Positions 46,839-55,513 of a stretch of 64,000 nt of DNA are shown in pieces (positions within the stretch are counted from its first letter, which is position 1; each line of letters starts with the position of its first letter). Below the pieces are notes generated by a model. It was not told where the DNA came from. It searched no databases and saw only the letters and a list, made by a program, of their open reading frames with translations. The position numbers and the translations under genes are program-made. Source of the DNA: JAQWRV01 sp045564915 (lineage in GTDB: Bacteria > Pseudomonadota > Alphaproteobacteria > Rhodospirillales > Rhodospirillaceae); contig JBJLGL010000015.1 of the NCBI GenBank assembly GCA_045564915.1, positions 61,913 to 125,912 on the forward strand, in the 5' to 3' direction.

Positions 46839-47761
46839 TTAACTGGTTGGTAGTAGGGGCGGGTCAGGCAGGCCGTTGTCACATTGCTGCTATTCAAAAG
46901 ACACCCGAAGCTGTTTTGGTGGGTGTTGTAGACCCATATAGCCCAAGAATCGTCGGTGTACCTTTTTTTGAGGACCTTATTTCCACTTTGGATACTATCA
47001 AAGTAGATGCTGTGGTTATTGCAACGCCAAATGACATACAAATAGGCAGTGCAATTCAGGTACTCAAGTCAGGCACCCCGGTTCTATGTGAAAAGCCCGT
47101 AGGTCGTAATGTCCAGGACGCTCGAAGGCTATTAGCGTTTGCTGAGGAGAAGAATATTCCTATTGGAGTCGTTCTTAATCAACGGGCCCATCGGCATTGT
47201 CGTTGGATCAAGTCTCTCATCGACTCAGGTACACTCAAGCCAACAGACATTATATTCTCAGGAATTGTTGCGGGGCTAACAGGTTGGCACAATGATATCA
47301 CGCGAGCTGGTGGAGGTATTTTGCGGACCATCGGTCTGCATTACATTGATTTGTTGATGTGGTTACTAGGGCCATTAGAGAACATCTCCTTGGACATGAC
47401 GGGGACTCCTCTGGAGCACAAATTTTGTTTGAAGGCTGATTTCAGCACAGACTGCAGGGCAGAAATTCGCATTATGGCTAGTGCAGAAATATCACCAAGG
47501 CCGGTGGAATGCCTCATTGAGGCTGGAGACGTTAGTATTCAGATGATTGGGCACAAAATTATAGAAAGCCATGGCTTACCTCATATTCCAGAACCTGAAC
47601 CGGTAGATAAAGCCCTATCCTTTGGGCCCGGACATCTTGCAGTTATCTCAGAGGCGACCCGGTGTCTGCAGAACAACGAGCCGTTTCCGGTATCCCTATC
47701 CGACATTATGCCACTTCTAGAATGTATCGATGATATTTATGAGGCTCAAAAGGCCTGCTAA
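46835..47761 (+). CDS. Gfo/Idh/MocA-family oxidoreductase
   Basis: A 308-aa NAD(P)-dependent oxidoreductase. Rossmann motif VVGAGQAGRCHIAAI is at the N-terminus, VVIATPN follows, and the family lysine sits in CEKPVGRN. The C-terminal alpha/beta domain contains GGGILRTIGLHYIDLLMWLLG with the catalytic histidine region. Start is GTG 46835, overlapping the SDR stop by 4 bp (GTGA); the frame is open further to 46784 within the SDR. Members act on sugars, inositols or other polyols, so a carbohydrate-like substrate is likely for this locus, but it is not fixed. Confidence 0.88.
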   Translation: MINWLVVGAGQAGRCHIAAIQKTPEAVLVGVVDPYSPRIVGVPFFEDLISTLDTIKVDAVVIATPNDIQIGSAIQVLKSGTPVLCEKPVGRNVQDARRLLAFAEEKNIPIGVVLNQRAHRHCRWIKSLIDSGTLKPTDIIFSGIVAGLTGWHNDITRAGGGILRTIGLHYIDLLMWLLGPLENISLDMTGTPLEHKFCLKADFSTDCRAEIRIMASAEISPRPVECLIEAGDVSIQMIGHKIIESHGLPHIPEPEPVDKALSFGPGHLAVISEATRCLQNNEPFPVSLSDIMPLLECIDDIYEAQKAC

Positions 47762-47946
47762 GTGCCGTCTGTTCCTATTTTCTGGATACGGGAATAACCC
47801 CAAGACAGTGCGTACCACAACGGAATGCTAAGAATTACAGAGCCAATCATGCCTATTGATACAAATATGTAGGCCAATATACCGATAGCGATAAATATAT
47901 ATAGGACATCCACCAATAATCTTGCGATGGCTTTAATAATCCACAT
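47758..47946 (-). CDS. Possible small membrane protein
   Basis: A short frame of 62 aa (from ATG 47946, GGAAAAG upstream) with two hydrophobic segments: LLVDVLYIFIAIGILAYIFV and MIGSVILSIPLWYAL. The frame is open upstream to 48234, but that part overlaps the start of the next + strand gene and looks like a shadow. Its stop overlaps the end of the Gfo/Idh/MocA gene by 4 bp. I do not recognise it; the hydrophobic pattern is the only support. Confidence 0.45.
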   Translation of the reverse strand: MWIIKAIARLLVDVLYIFIAIGILAYIFVSIGMIGSVILSIPLWYALSWGYSRIQKIGTDGT

Positions 47947-48100
47947 GGTGACTAACTTTTCCAATGCATTCGCTGCGCCTTTGAACTTTCGATATAGACT
48001 AATAGTCGCTGTGATCCAAGTCTTATGGGCTGGTCCGTAGTGTTTCGGCTGGCGTAGACTATTAAGATTGAGAGAAAGTTGTGCTTGAGGAGAGTAGTCA

Positions 48101-49009
48101 ATGAGCCGCCTTAAATCTTGCATTATTGCTGCTCTATTAGCCTTAGTGTTCTCAGGCGCAAACGCGGATCTTGCCCATAAACAAGTTGGAGGCTTTGGCG
48201 GCGTACCGCTTACTGTGGTTGAGACTGGTAACAAAGACGGGCCTGGAATTCTTTTGATTCACGGGTTTGGCCAGGCATCTATGGTATTTCGTATGCAACT
48301 TGAGTCCGAGTTGGCAAAATCTTTTCATATTGTTGCCTTCGATATGCGTGGCCACGGTTTGTCTGGTAAGCCGTGGCAACCTGACCTTATTGAGCCTTCA
48401 GAGGTTTGGGCTGGAGACGTAGCTGCTGTTATAGCTGCTACGAATCTCATAAAACCAGTGATTGTTGGCTGGTCATATGGTGGGTTTGTCATCTCTGATT
48501 ATGTACGTCACTTTGGCACAGAAAATATTGCCGGAATAAACTTGGTTGGCTCGCTTGGCGGTCTGGTTCCGCGCTCACCCTTTATGCCGTCAGCTAACCT
48601 ACAAGAGATTCTAGAGAACTCTCGAAAATCGCGCTCCGTGATATTTGATGAAAATGTCGAGGCGGCTCTTAATACAGCCATTAGCTTCTATACGCCTAAC
48701 ATGACCGAGAAAGACAAACAGGCACAATTCGCTATGGGGTTGTTGATGCCGTCTTATGTGAAGAGGGCGATGGCCGGTCGGGATCTTAATAACACAGATA
48801 TCGTGTCTCAAGTTGATGTGCCGGTCCTGTTATCGAGAGGATCTAGAGATATATTCATGCCAGCCAATGACACTGAGGTTGCACTCAGAACTCTATCAGA
48901 TGTGAAGTTGTCATTCTACGAGGACACAGGACACTTGCCATTTTACCAACACCATAAAAGATACAATCAAGAACTGGCAGATTTTGTGTCTGATATCACA
49001 GAAAAATGA
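48101..49009 (+). CDS. Exported alpha/beta hydrolase
   Basis: A 302-aa alpha/beta-fold hydrolase with a signal peptide (1-22, ending SGANA). Oxyanion HGFGQ at about 54-58; nucleophile elbow G123-W-S125-Y-G127, acid in GSRDIFMP, and histidine in DTGHLPFYQH. All triad members are present, so it is probably active, e.g. as an esterase, lactonase or dehalogenase-like enzyme in the periplasm. Start ATG 48101 follows AGGAGAGTAGTC. Not clearly part of an operon: the gene before it is on the opposite strand. Confidence 0.84.
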   Translation: MSRLKSCIIAALLALVFSGANADLAHKQVGGFGGVPLTVVETGNKDGPGILLIHGFGQASMVFRMQLESELAKSFHIVAFDMRGHGLSGKPWQPDLIEPSEVWAGDVAAVIAATNLIKPVIVGWSYGGFVISDYVRHFGTENIAGINLVGSLGGLVPRSPFMPSANLQEILENSRKSRSVIFDENVEAALNTAISFYTPNMTEKDKQAQFAMGLLMPSYVKRAMAGRDLNNTDIVSQVDVPVLLSRGSRDIFMPANDTEVALRTLSDVKLSFYEDTGHLPFYQHHKRYNQELADFVSDITEK

Positions 49010-49028
49010 TTTCATAGCTATGAGATCA
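49007..49028. repeat. Near-perfect 22-nt palindrome after hydrolase stop
   Basis: TGATTTCATAGCTATGAGATCA (split here as TGATTTCATAG + CTATGAGATCA) is symmetric except for one T-G pair. It begins at the stop codon of the exported hydrolase. It could work as a weak terminator hairpin or a dimeric protein site; no T-run follows. Confidence 0.4.
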
Positions 49029-49107
49029 CTTTAGCATTTCACAGTCTCTATTATGCGCTGTTTTTATGCACTGTGATTTTGATTCATGTACACCTAGGTT
49101 TCTAGCA

Positions 49108-50454
49108 TCAAACTCTAATGTTCTGCCAATTACCAAACTGCCACACACTTGCAAAAATGATTGTGGTGATCAGACGGTATGTAATAAACCACACCCAAAT
49201 ACCCATCAGACCGTAACCAAGCACTGGGCCGACTAGATAGGCAAATGGTAAGAATAAGATCCATTGCAATCCTACAGAAATCTTTGTGACTATCTTTGCG
49301 GCGCCAGCACCCTGTAGTCCGCTTAACAAGATCATGGATATGGCTTCAAACCATATGGTTGCCCCTACTAGCATCAGTGGACCACGAGCAATGTCGATAA
49401 CAGCTCGGTCATTCAAGAAAATAGCCAGGATAGAGTCAGGAAAGATCAACATAGGAACACCCAGTAAGCCTAAGATAAGTATGCCTAATTTTGTGACATC
49501 CCAACCCCACGCCTTGGCATCTTGAGGGTCGCCTCTACCCAAAGCCTGACCTACTAAAGACGCACAGGCGATTCCAAGTCCAAGCCCCGGCAGGAATGCA
49601 GTCTGGGAAACATTCATCAAAACGTTAGCCGCTGCTAGTTCTGCTGTCCCTATCTTGCCAATAATCAAGAATAACGCGGTGAATCCGGCGGCAAAAAAGA
49701 ACTGTTGAATTGAAGCCGGAATGGAAATTCGTAATATACTGGCAAGGGTTTCACGGCGGGGAAAACGCTCTAAGAATCCAGCACCCCGCGCAACATACCA
49801 TGCTTGCGTTGTATAAATTGCTGTGCCCAAAAACACAGAAATTGTTGTAGCAATACCAGCACCTTCAGTACCCAGTGCGGGAGCGCCGAGATTGCCAAAG
49901 ATCAATACCCAATTAAGAAAGATGTTGGCGATATGCATAACCACCAAGGTGCGCATGTATACCATCGACATACTGATGCCATTCCAAAACCCTCTGAATG
50001 AATAGTTCATGGCAATCGCGATAGTTCCGAGAATTCGTGCCTGGAGGTAGGGCACACCCTCTTTAACTACGGCGGTGTCTTCGACCAGCAGTGGGAAGCT
50101 GATGGGCACCGCGTAATATAGAATCAGAGTGAGTGGTGCGCCTATGACTAACCCCAGAAACAGGCCCCCATTCAGCGGGACTGCGGTTTCCTTCTCTTTA
50201 CCTTCTCCTTTGCGACGGGATGCTATGGCTTGAACACCTGTCCCAAGTCCAAGGATGATGGCGATAGCCATGAAATTAGTAAAACTGGCGATCCCGACAG
50301 CTGCCAGGGCATCAGGCCCTAATCGCCCTACCATAGCTGTATCAACCAAGTTGAGGATGTTTTGTGAGACCATGCCACCAACTATGGGTAAGGCGACACT
50401 AAGAACGATCTTCAGCCGGCCTATTGGTAGGGGTGGTTGGCCCAAATCTGTCAT
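49108..50454 (-). CDS. MATE-family efflux transporter
   Basis: A 448-aa, 12-helix transporter of the multidrug and toxin extrusion family. The start MTDLGQPPLPIGRLKIVLSVALPIVGGMVSQNILNLVDTAM matches the typical N-terminus, with the VDTAMVGRLG motif and a second repeat ILRISIPASIQQFFFAAGFT. These use Na+ or H+ gradients to export drugs or secondary metabolites. It stands alone: 138 bp to the next gene (cysNC, same direction) and convergent with the hydrolase at 48101-49009. Confidence 0.9.
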   Translation of the reverse strand: MTDLGQPPLPIGRLKIVLSVALPIVGGMVSQNILNLVDTAMVGRLGPDALAAVGIASFTNFMAIAIILGLGTGVQAIASRRKGEGKEKETAVPLNGGLFLGLVIGAPLTLILYYAVPISFPLLVEDTAVVKEGVPYLQARILGTIAIAMNYSFRGFWNGISMSMVYMRTLVVMHIANIFLNWVLIFGNLGAPALGTEGAGIATTISVFLGTAIYTTQAWYVARGAGFLERFPRRETLASILRISIPASIQQFFFAAGFTALFLIIGKIGTAELAAANVLMNVSQTAFLPGLGLGIACASLVGQALGRGDPQDAKAWGWDVTKLGILILGLLGVPMLIFPDSILAIFLNDRAVIDIARGPLMLVGATIWFEAISMILLSGLQGAGAAKIVTKISVGLQWILFLPFAYLVGPVLGYGLMGIWVWFITYRLITTIIFASVWQFGNWQNIRV

Positions 50455-50592
50455 AAAGTATCCTTTGATAGGGCTGGGTGAGATCTACCCATGGATAGAG
50501 AGGCTATCAAATACCCCACTAAGGCTGCATATGATGGGTAGGGTGACCCAAATGATTTAGCCAGTTTTGTCCATTATCACTCTAACTAGTAC

Positions 50593-52473
50593 CTAGTCAT
50601 TGCCGAATGATTTATCGGTCAAGGCTAGTATCCGTTGTTCAATGTAATTCACTATTATGCTCAGGGATTCGTCTAAGGAAAGTTCTCCTGTATTAACATC
50701 AAGATCTGGATTCTCCGGAGGTTCCCACGGCGATGATATCCCCGTGAAATCTTCAATCTCCCCGCGCCGTGCTTTAGCGTATAAGCCCTTCACGTCACGG
50801 GATTCGCACACGGAAATATCTGCATTGATATGAATTTCATGGAATTTATCCCCGATGATATCACGCGCCTGGGCACGTGCTGAATTAGTTGGAGCGATAA
50901 ACGCAGAGATAACTACGACCCCCGCATCTGCAAATAGTTTTGCAACCTCTGCAACTCTCCGAATATTTTCATCCCGTTCTTCTTCACTGAATCCAAGATC
51001 GCGATTGAGTCCCTTGCGCACATTATCGCCATCAAGAGTGTAGGTATTAATTCCGCGCCTAAAAAGTTCGCGTTGTAACGCCATGGCTAGTGTGGACTTC
51101 CCTGCACCTGAAAGGCCCGACATCCATAAAACAGCACCTGGATACCCATTTGCTACCTGACGTTCGGCTGGGCTGACCGATTGCGGTACAGCCGTGAGAT
51201 TGCGTGATGCTGTCTCAATTTCTGTGCCACCCTCAATTATACAGCCACCAACTACCTGGTAACCGTCAATCAAGACGCCACGCCCAAGTGCAGGTAAATC
51301 GTGAAAAAGGTCAAATGGGATTTTGCTACGGCACCGAAGTGTAACTTCGGCAACACCATTCTGCTCCACTTCATGGCCTCGATGACGGCTGAGATCAGAA
51401 ACATCGATAACACCGTCGATCGAATCAATTATGATATCATATTCGGCAGTTGCTAGTTTTAATGTCAGCGCTTCCCCTCGCTTCAATGGGTCGTGGTTGA
51501 GCCAAAACAGGCGCACTGAGAGGGTGTTGGCCATACGGGGGCCACCATTTGGGAGTGTCAGAACGTGCCCACGCTCAACAAACAGCTCGTCACTCATTGT
51601 CAGGGCAACGGACTGACCTGCTTGAACTTGGTCGATCACTTTCTGTGTATTCCAGCTCTTAAAGGATACCACGTTAGCGGAGCGGCCAGTCGGCCAGACA
51701 GTTATTCGCGACCCAACATCGAGTTTTCCACTTTCAACACGGCCTACTACGAGACGCAGTCCATCTTGCCGGTAAACGTCTTGAACTGGCATACGGAACT
51801 GTCGTTCGACCGGAGCTGTAGGTCGGGGAATAGTGTCTAATGCCTGGGTGACAGTTGGTCCCGAGTACCACGACATTTTTTCTGATTGATAAGCGAGATT
51901 TTCACCGTGCATAGCAGAGACTGGAATCATTACTTCTGCCGTAAGTCCAATCTCATTTAGATAATCCCTCATTTCAACTTCAACGGCGTCAAACCGCTCC
52001 TGGGAATAGTCAACCAAATCCATCTTATTAATAGCGATAACTACCTGTGGAATACCTATTAGATGTAATAAGTATGCGTGCCTTCGGGTTTGTTCAGAAA
52101 CACCCTGATTTGCATCAATTACGATGACTCCCGCTTTGGCACTAGCGGCTCCGGTCAACATATTGCGAAGGAACTCACGATGACCTGGGGCGTCAATAAT
52201 TACATAGCGCCGAGTATCTGTATGGAACCAGATTTGGGTCGAGTCTACTGTAATAGCCTGGTCTCGCTCGAGTTGAAGGGCATCGAGCACGAAGGACCAC
52301 TCAAATGGCGCGTTTCGTCGCTCACAGCTTATCTGCAGCTCTTCAACCTTACCCGTGGGCAGGGAGTTTGTGTCATGCAGCATTCGGCCTATCAAGGTAG
52401 ATTTTCCATGATCAATATGGCCGACTATGACAATAGGGAATGCTTGTTCCCTAACTTTCGTAATACCCATCAT
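50593..52473 (-). CDS. cysNC: Bifunctional sulfate adenylyltransferase subunit 1 / APS kinase
   Basis: Activates sulfate to APS and then PAPS. In 626 aa: an N-terminal EF-Tu-like GTPase (CysN, about 1-430) with G1 GHIDHGKST, G3 DAPGHREF and G4 NKMD, then a C-terminal APS-kinase domain (CysC, about 450-626) with P-loop GLSGAGKST and DGDNVRKGLNRDLGFS. CysN/CysC fusions are common in alphaproteobacteria. It starts 2 bp after the cysD stop, so the subunits are co-translated; with CysD it forms ATP sulfurylase. Fate of PAPS (assimilation or sulfation) is open: no cysH is in this window. Confidence 0.95.
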   Translation of the reverse strand: MMGITKVREQAFPIVIVGHIDHGKSTLIGRMLHDTNSLPTGKVEELQISCERRNAPFEWSFVLDALQLERDQAITVDSTQIWFHTDTRRYVIIDAPGHREFLRNMLTGAASAKAGVIVIDANQGVSEQTRRHAYLLHLIGIPQVVIAINKMDLVDYSQERFDAVEVEMRDYLNEIGLTAEVMIPVSAMHGENLAYQSEKMSWYSGPTVTQALDTIPRPTAPVERQFRMPVQDVYRQDGLRLVVGRVESGKLDVGSRITVWPTGRSANVVSFKSWNTQKVIDQVQAGQSVALTMSDELFVERGHVLTLPNGGPRMANTLSVRLFWLNHDPLKRGEALTLKLATAEYDIIIDSIDGVIDVSDLSRHRGHEVEQNGVAEVTLRCRSKIPFDLFHDLPALGRGVLIDGYQVVGGCIIEGGTEIETASRNLTAVPQSVSPAERQVANGYPGAVLWMSGLSGAGKSTLAMALQRELFRRGINTYTLDGDNVRKGLNRDLGFSEEERDENIRRVAEVAKLFADAGVVVISAFIAPTNSARAQARDIIGDKFHEIHINADISVCESRDVKGLYAKARRGEIEDFTGISSPWEPPENPDLDVNTGELSLDESLSIIVNYIEQRILALTDKSFGND

Positions 52474-52475
52474 TA

Positions 52476-53270
52476 TTAGAGATATCCCATCGTCCGCAAA
52501 CGTTCGAAACTATCTTCAGACTCATGATCCATAGTTCTTCCAGCTCGCTCCGGGTCTCGTGTTGCATCCAGTTCAGTGATGATTTCAGCAATTGTTGTAG
52601 CTTCAGACTTGATCGGTTCGGTAATCCCTATCTCACCCAATGACCGAAATCGCAGGCCATCCTTAGCAAAATAAAGCGGTACCATGGGGATATTCTCGCG
52701 CTCGATGTAGCGCCAAATGTCGACTTCCGTCCAATGCAACAAAGGATGAACTCTAATATGAGTGCCGGGAGGGAAGTCAGTGTTGTACTGGTCCCAAAAT
52801 TCTGGTGGCTGTTCCCGAAAATCCCAAGAATTGTCGACACCCCGGGGGCTGAAAACACGTTCTTTCGCTCGGGTTGCCTGCTCATCGCGTCGAATTCCTG
52901 TGATGAGAGCTTTGAAACCATAGCGATCAATCGCTTGTTGAAGCCCAAGAGATTTACGTGCAGCAAAGCGCGATGCTGGCGGCAAACTGGCATCAACCTT
53001 CTCAATTGGTGGACAATCGTCGGCGATGAGATCGAGGTCCCAGTCCTTAGTATATTGGTCACGGAAAGCATACGCTTCCGGAAATTCTTTACCTGTGTCA
53101 AGGTGAATTGCTGGAAATGGCATATGGCCGAGAAAGGCTTTCTTCGCCAACCATATCATCACGCATGAATCCTTCCCTAGTGACCACAGCAGCCCTAGGG
53201 GTTCAAATTTATTGAACGCTTCGCGCAAAATAAAAATACTCTGCGCCTCTAAAGCGTCTAGGTCGTCCAT
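52476..53270 (-). CDS. cysD: Sulfate adenylyltransferase subunit 2
   Basis: Adenylyl-transferring subunit of ATP sulfurylase, an N-type PP-loop enzyme. Motif SLGKDS (about 30-35) is the PP-loop; HLDTGKEFPE and GIRRDEQATRAKER are typical. At 264 aa it is about 40 residues shorter than E. coli CysD because a segment between PLYFA and the FRSLG element is missing, the compact form seen in some bacteria. Start ATG 53270. First gene of cysD-cysNC. A 340-bp region precedes it. Confidence 0.93.
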   Translation of the reverse strand: MDDLDALEAQSIFILREAFNKFEPLGLLWSLGKDSCVMIWLAKKAFLGHMPFPAIHLDTGKEFPEAYAFRDQYTKDWDLDLIADDCPPIEKVDASLPPASRFAARKSLGLQQAIDRYGFKALITGIRRDEQATRAKERVFSPRGVDNSWDFREQPPEFWDQYNTDFPPGTHIRVHPLLHWTEVDIWRYIERENIPMVPLYFAKDGLRFRSLGEIGITEPIKSEATTIAEIITELDATRDPERAGRTMDHESEDSFERLRTMGYL

Positions 53271-53610
53271 ACTTTCTCTTTCCTCCCTGGAATCCGGGCT
53301 TCATTGCCATGCGTGGTCAGAATTGTCCATGGCTGTTAACAAAACTATATTTCGAAGCGCCTTTATTAGGAAAATGTTATTTTCTTGAAGGGTTAATAAA
53401 TACCTTTCATCTATGGGGAAGAGACACGGTAGCAAAACCTGTCCATCCCAAGGCTAGGCTGGCCAGGCTATTTTCTTGGCAGTCATCTGTTGCTTCATAC
53501 ATCTGACCTGTTACATGATCACATAATGATTATGATTCTGGTACGGCAATACCGGATGAGATATCTCATCTACTCACTTAAATTAACTGGTATTTAAACT
53601 AGCAGTACTT
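53271..53610. other. Gene-free stretch between cysD and a methyltransferase-like gene
   Basis: About 340 bp between divergent genes, so it must hold both promoters. A 65-aa frame at 53309-53506 has no family resemblance and I do not call it. I see no riboswitch or tRNA; no clear CysB- or Fur-type box was identified by eye. Confidence 0.45.
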
Positions 53611-54390
53611 ATGGCCATCACTCAGATCGAATATGCATTAGTTCGCCGACTTAAGAAGGAAGGCCTTTTTCCTGATAATCCGGCTTTACTCGAGCTTGGA
53701 CAATCTAATTGGTACGGTGATGTTCCAATAGATGATTTCATCTCTGACATTCATAGATATGTTTCTGATCCAGCCCGTGCTCAGGAAATGGTTGCAATGG
53801 TCAAATTGCTTGTCAGTGACAAGGCTGATGATTGGTTATTTAGGCTAGCAGACATTTTTTGGGAAACCTTTCTCGGTCAGCATACTTATGAAGCTATAGA
53901 TCTGCATGGTATAGATGACCGCGCCCACAAGTTAGACTTGAATGAGCCTGTTTCACTGACGGGTCAGTATGACATCGTCTGCAATTTTGGTACCGCAGAA
54001 CATATTTTTAATGTTTACCAGGTTTTTAGAACTATCCATGAACGCACGAAACCTGGTGGATTGATGATGCATGGTTTACCTTTTCAAGGGTGGGTTGACC
54101 ATGGCTTCTATAATTTTCAGCCTACCTTTGTGTTTGATCTTGCAGAAGCTAATAATTACGCACCAGCGGTCATTATGTACGCAGAAGTCACACCACCTCG
54201 CATTGAAATGGTCACCGGTCGCAATTCTGTGCACGATATGGCTGAAAAAAAAGACATAGGAGATAATGCGCTTATCTATACAGCTTTGCGAAAGCGTAGC
54301 GGTATGAACTCTTTTAAGCCCCCTCTGCAAGGTTATTATGCTCGGAGTTTGGATAAACGTTCCGCGGAGCGATGGAAGTTGCTACGCTAG
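53611..54390 (+). CDS. Class I SAM-methyltransferase-like protein
   Basis: A 259-aa cytoplasmic protein that resembles a Rossmann methyltransferase: LLELGQSNWYG (26-36) near motif I, acidic AIDLHG (95-100) as a candidate for SAM ribose binding, and FDIVCNFGTAEHI-type motif DIVCNFGTAEHIF (121-133), then KPGGLMMHGLPFQGW. The order of motifs differs from the canonical one and motif I is not glycine-rich, so it may be a methyltransferase relative used in polysaccharide or small-molecule synthesis. Substrate unknown. It is alone on its strand, convergent with the hydrolase at 54409. Confidence 0.6.
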   Translation: MAITQIEYALVRRLKKEGLFPDNPALLELGQSNWYGDVPIDDFISDIHRYVSDPARAQEMVAMVKLLVSDKADDWLFRLADIFWETFLGQHTYEAIDLHGIDDRAHKLDLNEPVSLTGQYDIVCNFGTAEHIFNVYQVFRTIHERTKPGGLMMHGLPFQGWVDHGFYNFQPTFVFDLAEANNYAPAVIMYAEVTPPRIEMVTGRNSVHDMAEKKDIGDNALIYTALRKRSGMNSFKPPLQGYYARSLDKRSAERWKLLR

Positions 54391-54408
54391 TAAACTGGCT
54401 CTCAGAGC

Positions 54409-55167
54409 TTAATGAATCAAATCTAAGTCTTGCAGAAAATCAGAGAGTGCTTCCGTATACGCCTCGACATGAGTTATCTGCGGAATATGACCTGCACCTA
54501 AAATAATACTTTCTTGGCAATCCGGTATTGACGTGCAGAGTTTCTTGGAACCTTCAATAACATATTGGTCATCTTCATCACCATAGATGGCTAGGGCAGG
54601 TGAACCCAATAGTGAAAGTTCTAAATCATAACGGGGAAGACCTAAGATTGCTTCGCAGCAACCCAGGGCTATATCCTTATCCAGTGGTGATAAATGTCGT
54701 AAAGTTGGATTGCTCGCTCTCTGCTCTGGAGAGGTTAGCTGAAGACTTATTGAAGCCTTCATAAGATCTTCAACAGCGTAACGGGGGGGTGCAAAACAAG
54801 TTGTGCTGCTGAATACACTAGCAGCTATTCTCTCAGGATGGCGCGCAGCGATGTGCTGCGTAATCATTCCTCCCATCGCATGGCCAACAAGAATAGCGTG
54901 ATTAGCATGTTCACGATCTAGAACCATTAATGCGTCTTCAGCGAGTGCTTCGATACTATAGTTATGACGGGGTCCTGGACTGCTTTTACCGTGTCCACGT
55001 ATGTCCATACTTAAGCAGCGAAAGGACGTTGAAAATACACCAGAGACCGCAGCCCATAATTTAGAGGATGCCGCGAAGCCATGAAGAAATAGAATAGGAA
55101 GGCCGTCCCCGGCAACATCATAGTTTATATTAATTTGTCCGTTACTAACGGTAGGCATGGGGGTCAA
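54409..55167 (-). CDS. Alpha/beta hydrolase homologue lacking the catalytic serine
   Basis: A 252-aa alpha/beta-fold protein similar to 3-oxoadipate enol-lactonases and haloperoxidases. Oxyanion HGFAAS at about 29-34; DIRGHGKS; acid in YGDEDDQ; His in GAGHIPQITH. The nucleophile elbow is G95-H-A97-M-G-G, i.e. alanine (GCG) where the family has serine. A TCG-to-GCG change is a single base, so it may be a sequencing difference or a true pseudoenzyme. Start ATG 55167; another candidate is ATG 55158. It converges with the methyltransferase-like gene. Confidence 0.8.
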   Translation of the reverse strand: MTPMPTVSNGQININYDVAGDGLPILFLHGFAASSKLWAAVSGVFSTSFRCLSMDIRGHGKSSPGPRHNYSIEALAEDALMVLDREHANHAILVGHAMGGMITQHIAARHPERIAASVFSSTTCFAPPRYAVEDLMKASISLQLTSPEQRASNPTLRHLSPLDKDIALGCCEAILGLPRYDLELSLLGSPALAIYGDEDDQYVIEGSKKLCTSIPDCQESIILGAGHIPQITHVEAYTEALSDFLQDLDLIH

Positions 55168-55345
55168 TCAAACCATGGTACTTGCCTAACCACATTGGTG
55201 CGGCACCAAAAAATCGACGTGTTTCCCTATCAATTTCTAACCCTACAATAAATGCCATGGCAGCATCTATGATAACTCTAGGACTGGCGCCTAAAATAAG
55301 GCGTGCAAGACGTACCAGAACTATTCGACCGCATAATCTTTCCAT
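55145..55345 (-). CDS. Possible small ORF overlapping the hydrolase start
   Basis: A 66-aa frame whose stop overlaps the start of the hydrolase at 55167 by 23 bp, which would allow coupled translation. It has a GAGATT site before the ATG and a hydrophobic middle (ILGASPRVIIDAAMAFIVGL). No family recognised. Low confidence; it may be spurious. Confidence 0.25.
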   Translation of the reverse strand: MERLCGRIVLVRLARLILGASPRVIIDAAMAFIVGLEIDRETRRFFGAAPMWLGKYHGLIDPHAYR

Positions 55346-55513
55346 AATCTCGCACGCCTACCCAAGTGCTAGACCAACACAAGTCGTTATGACTTGTCGA
55401 GTCAGGTAGCCGCCTAGATTTGCCCATCAGATGGGCACTTCTAACTCATCTTTGACGGCCGAGGTAGCGTCGCGTTACGACTCAAGTCAAAATCAGACTA
55501 TGGAGAGCTTAGT
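55346..55513. other. Short gene-free stretch before the DUF1838 gene
   Basis: No coding region recognised. Includes ACTTGTCGAGTCAGG and other G/C-rich pieces without a clear hairpin; it probably holds the promoter of the gene at 55514. Confidence 0.35.

Noticed and set aside
47947..48234. Upstream extension of the small membrane frame to 158 aa
   Set aside because: It overlaps the start of the + strand hydrolase and its predicted residues look like antisense of the signal peptide.
53309..53506. 65-aa reading frame in the gap before the methyltransferase-like gene
   Set aside because: Composition looks non-coding, no ribosome-binding site and no recognisable motif.
53271..53610. SAM or sulfur riboswitch in the cysD upstream region
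   Set aside because: No conserved core could be traced.
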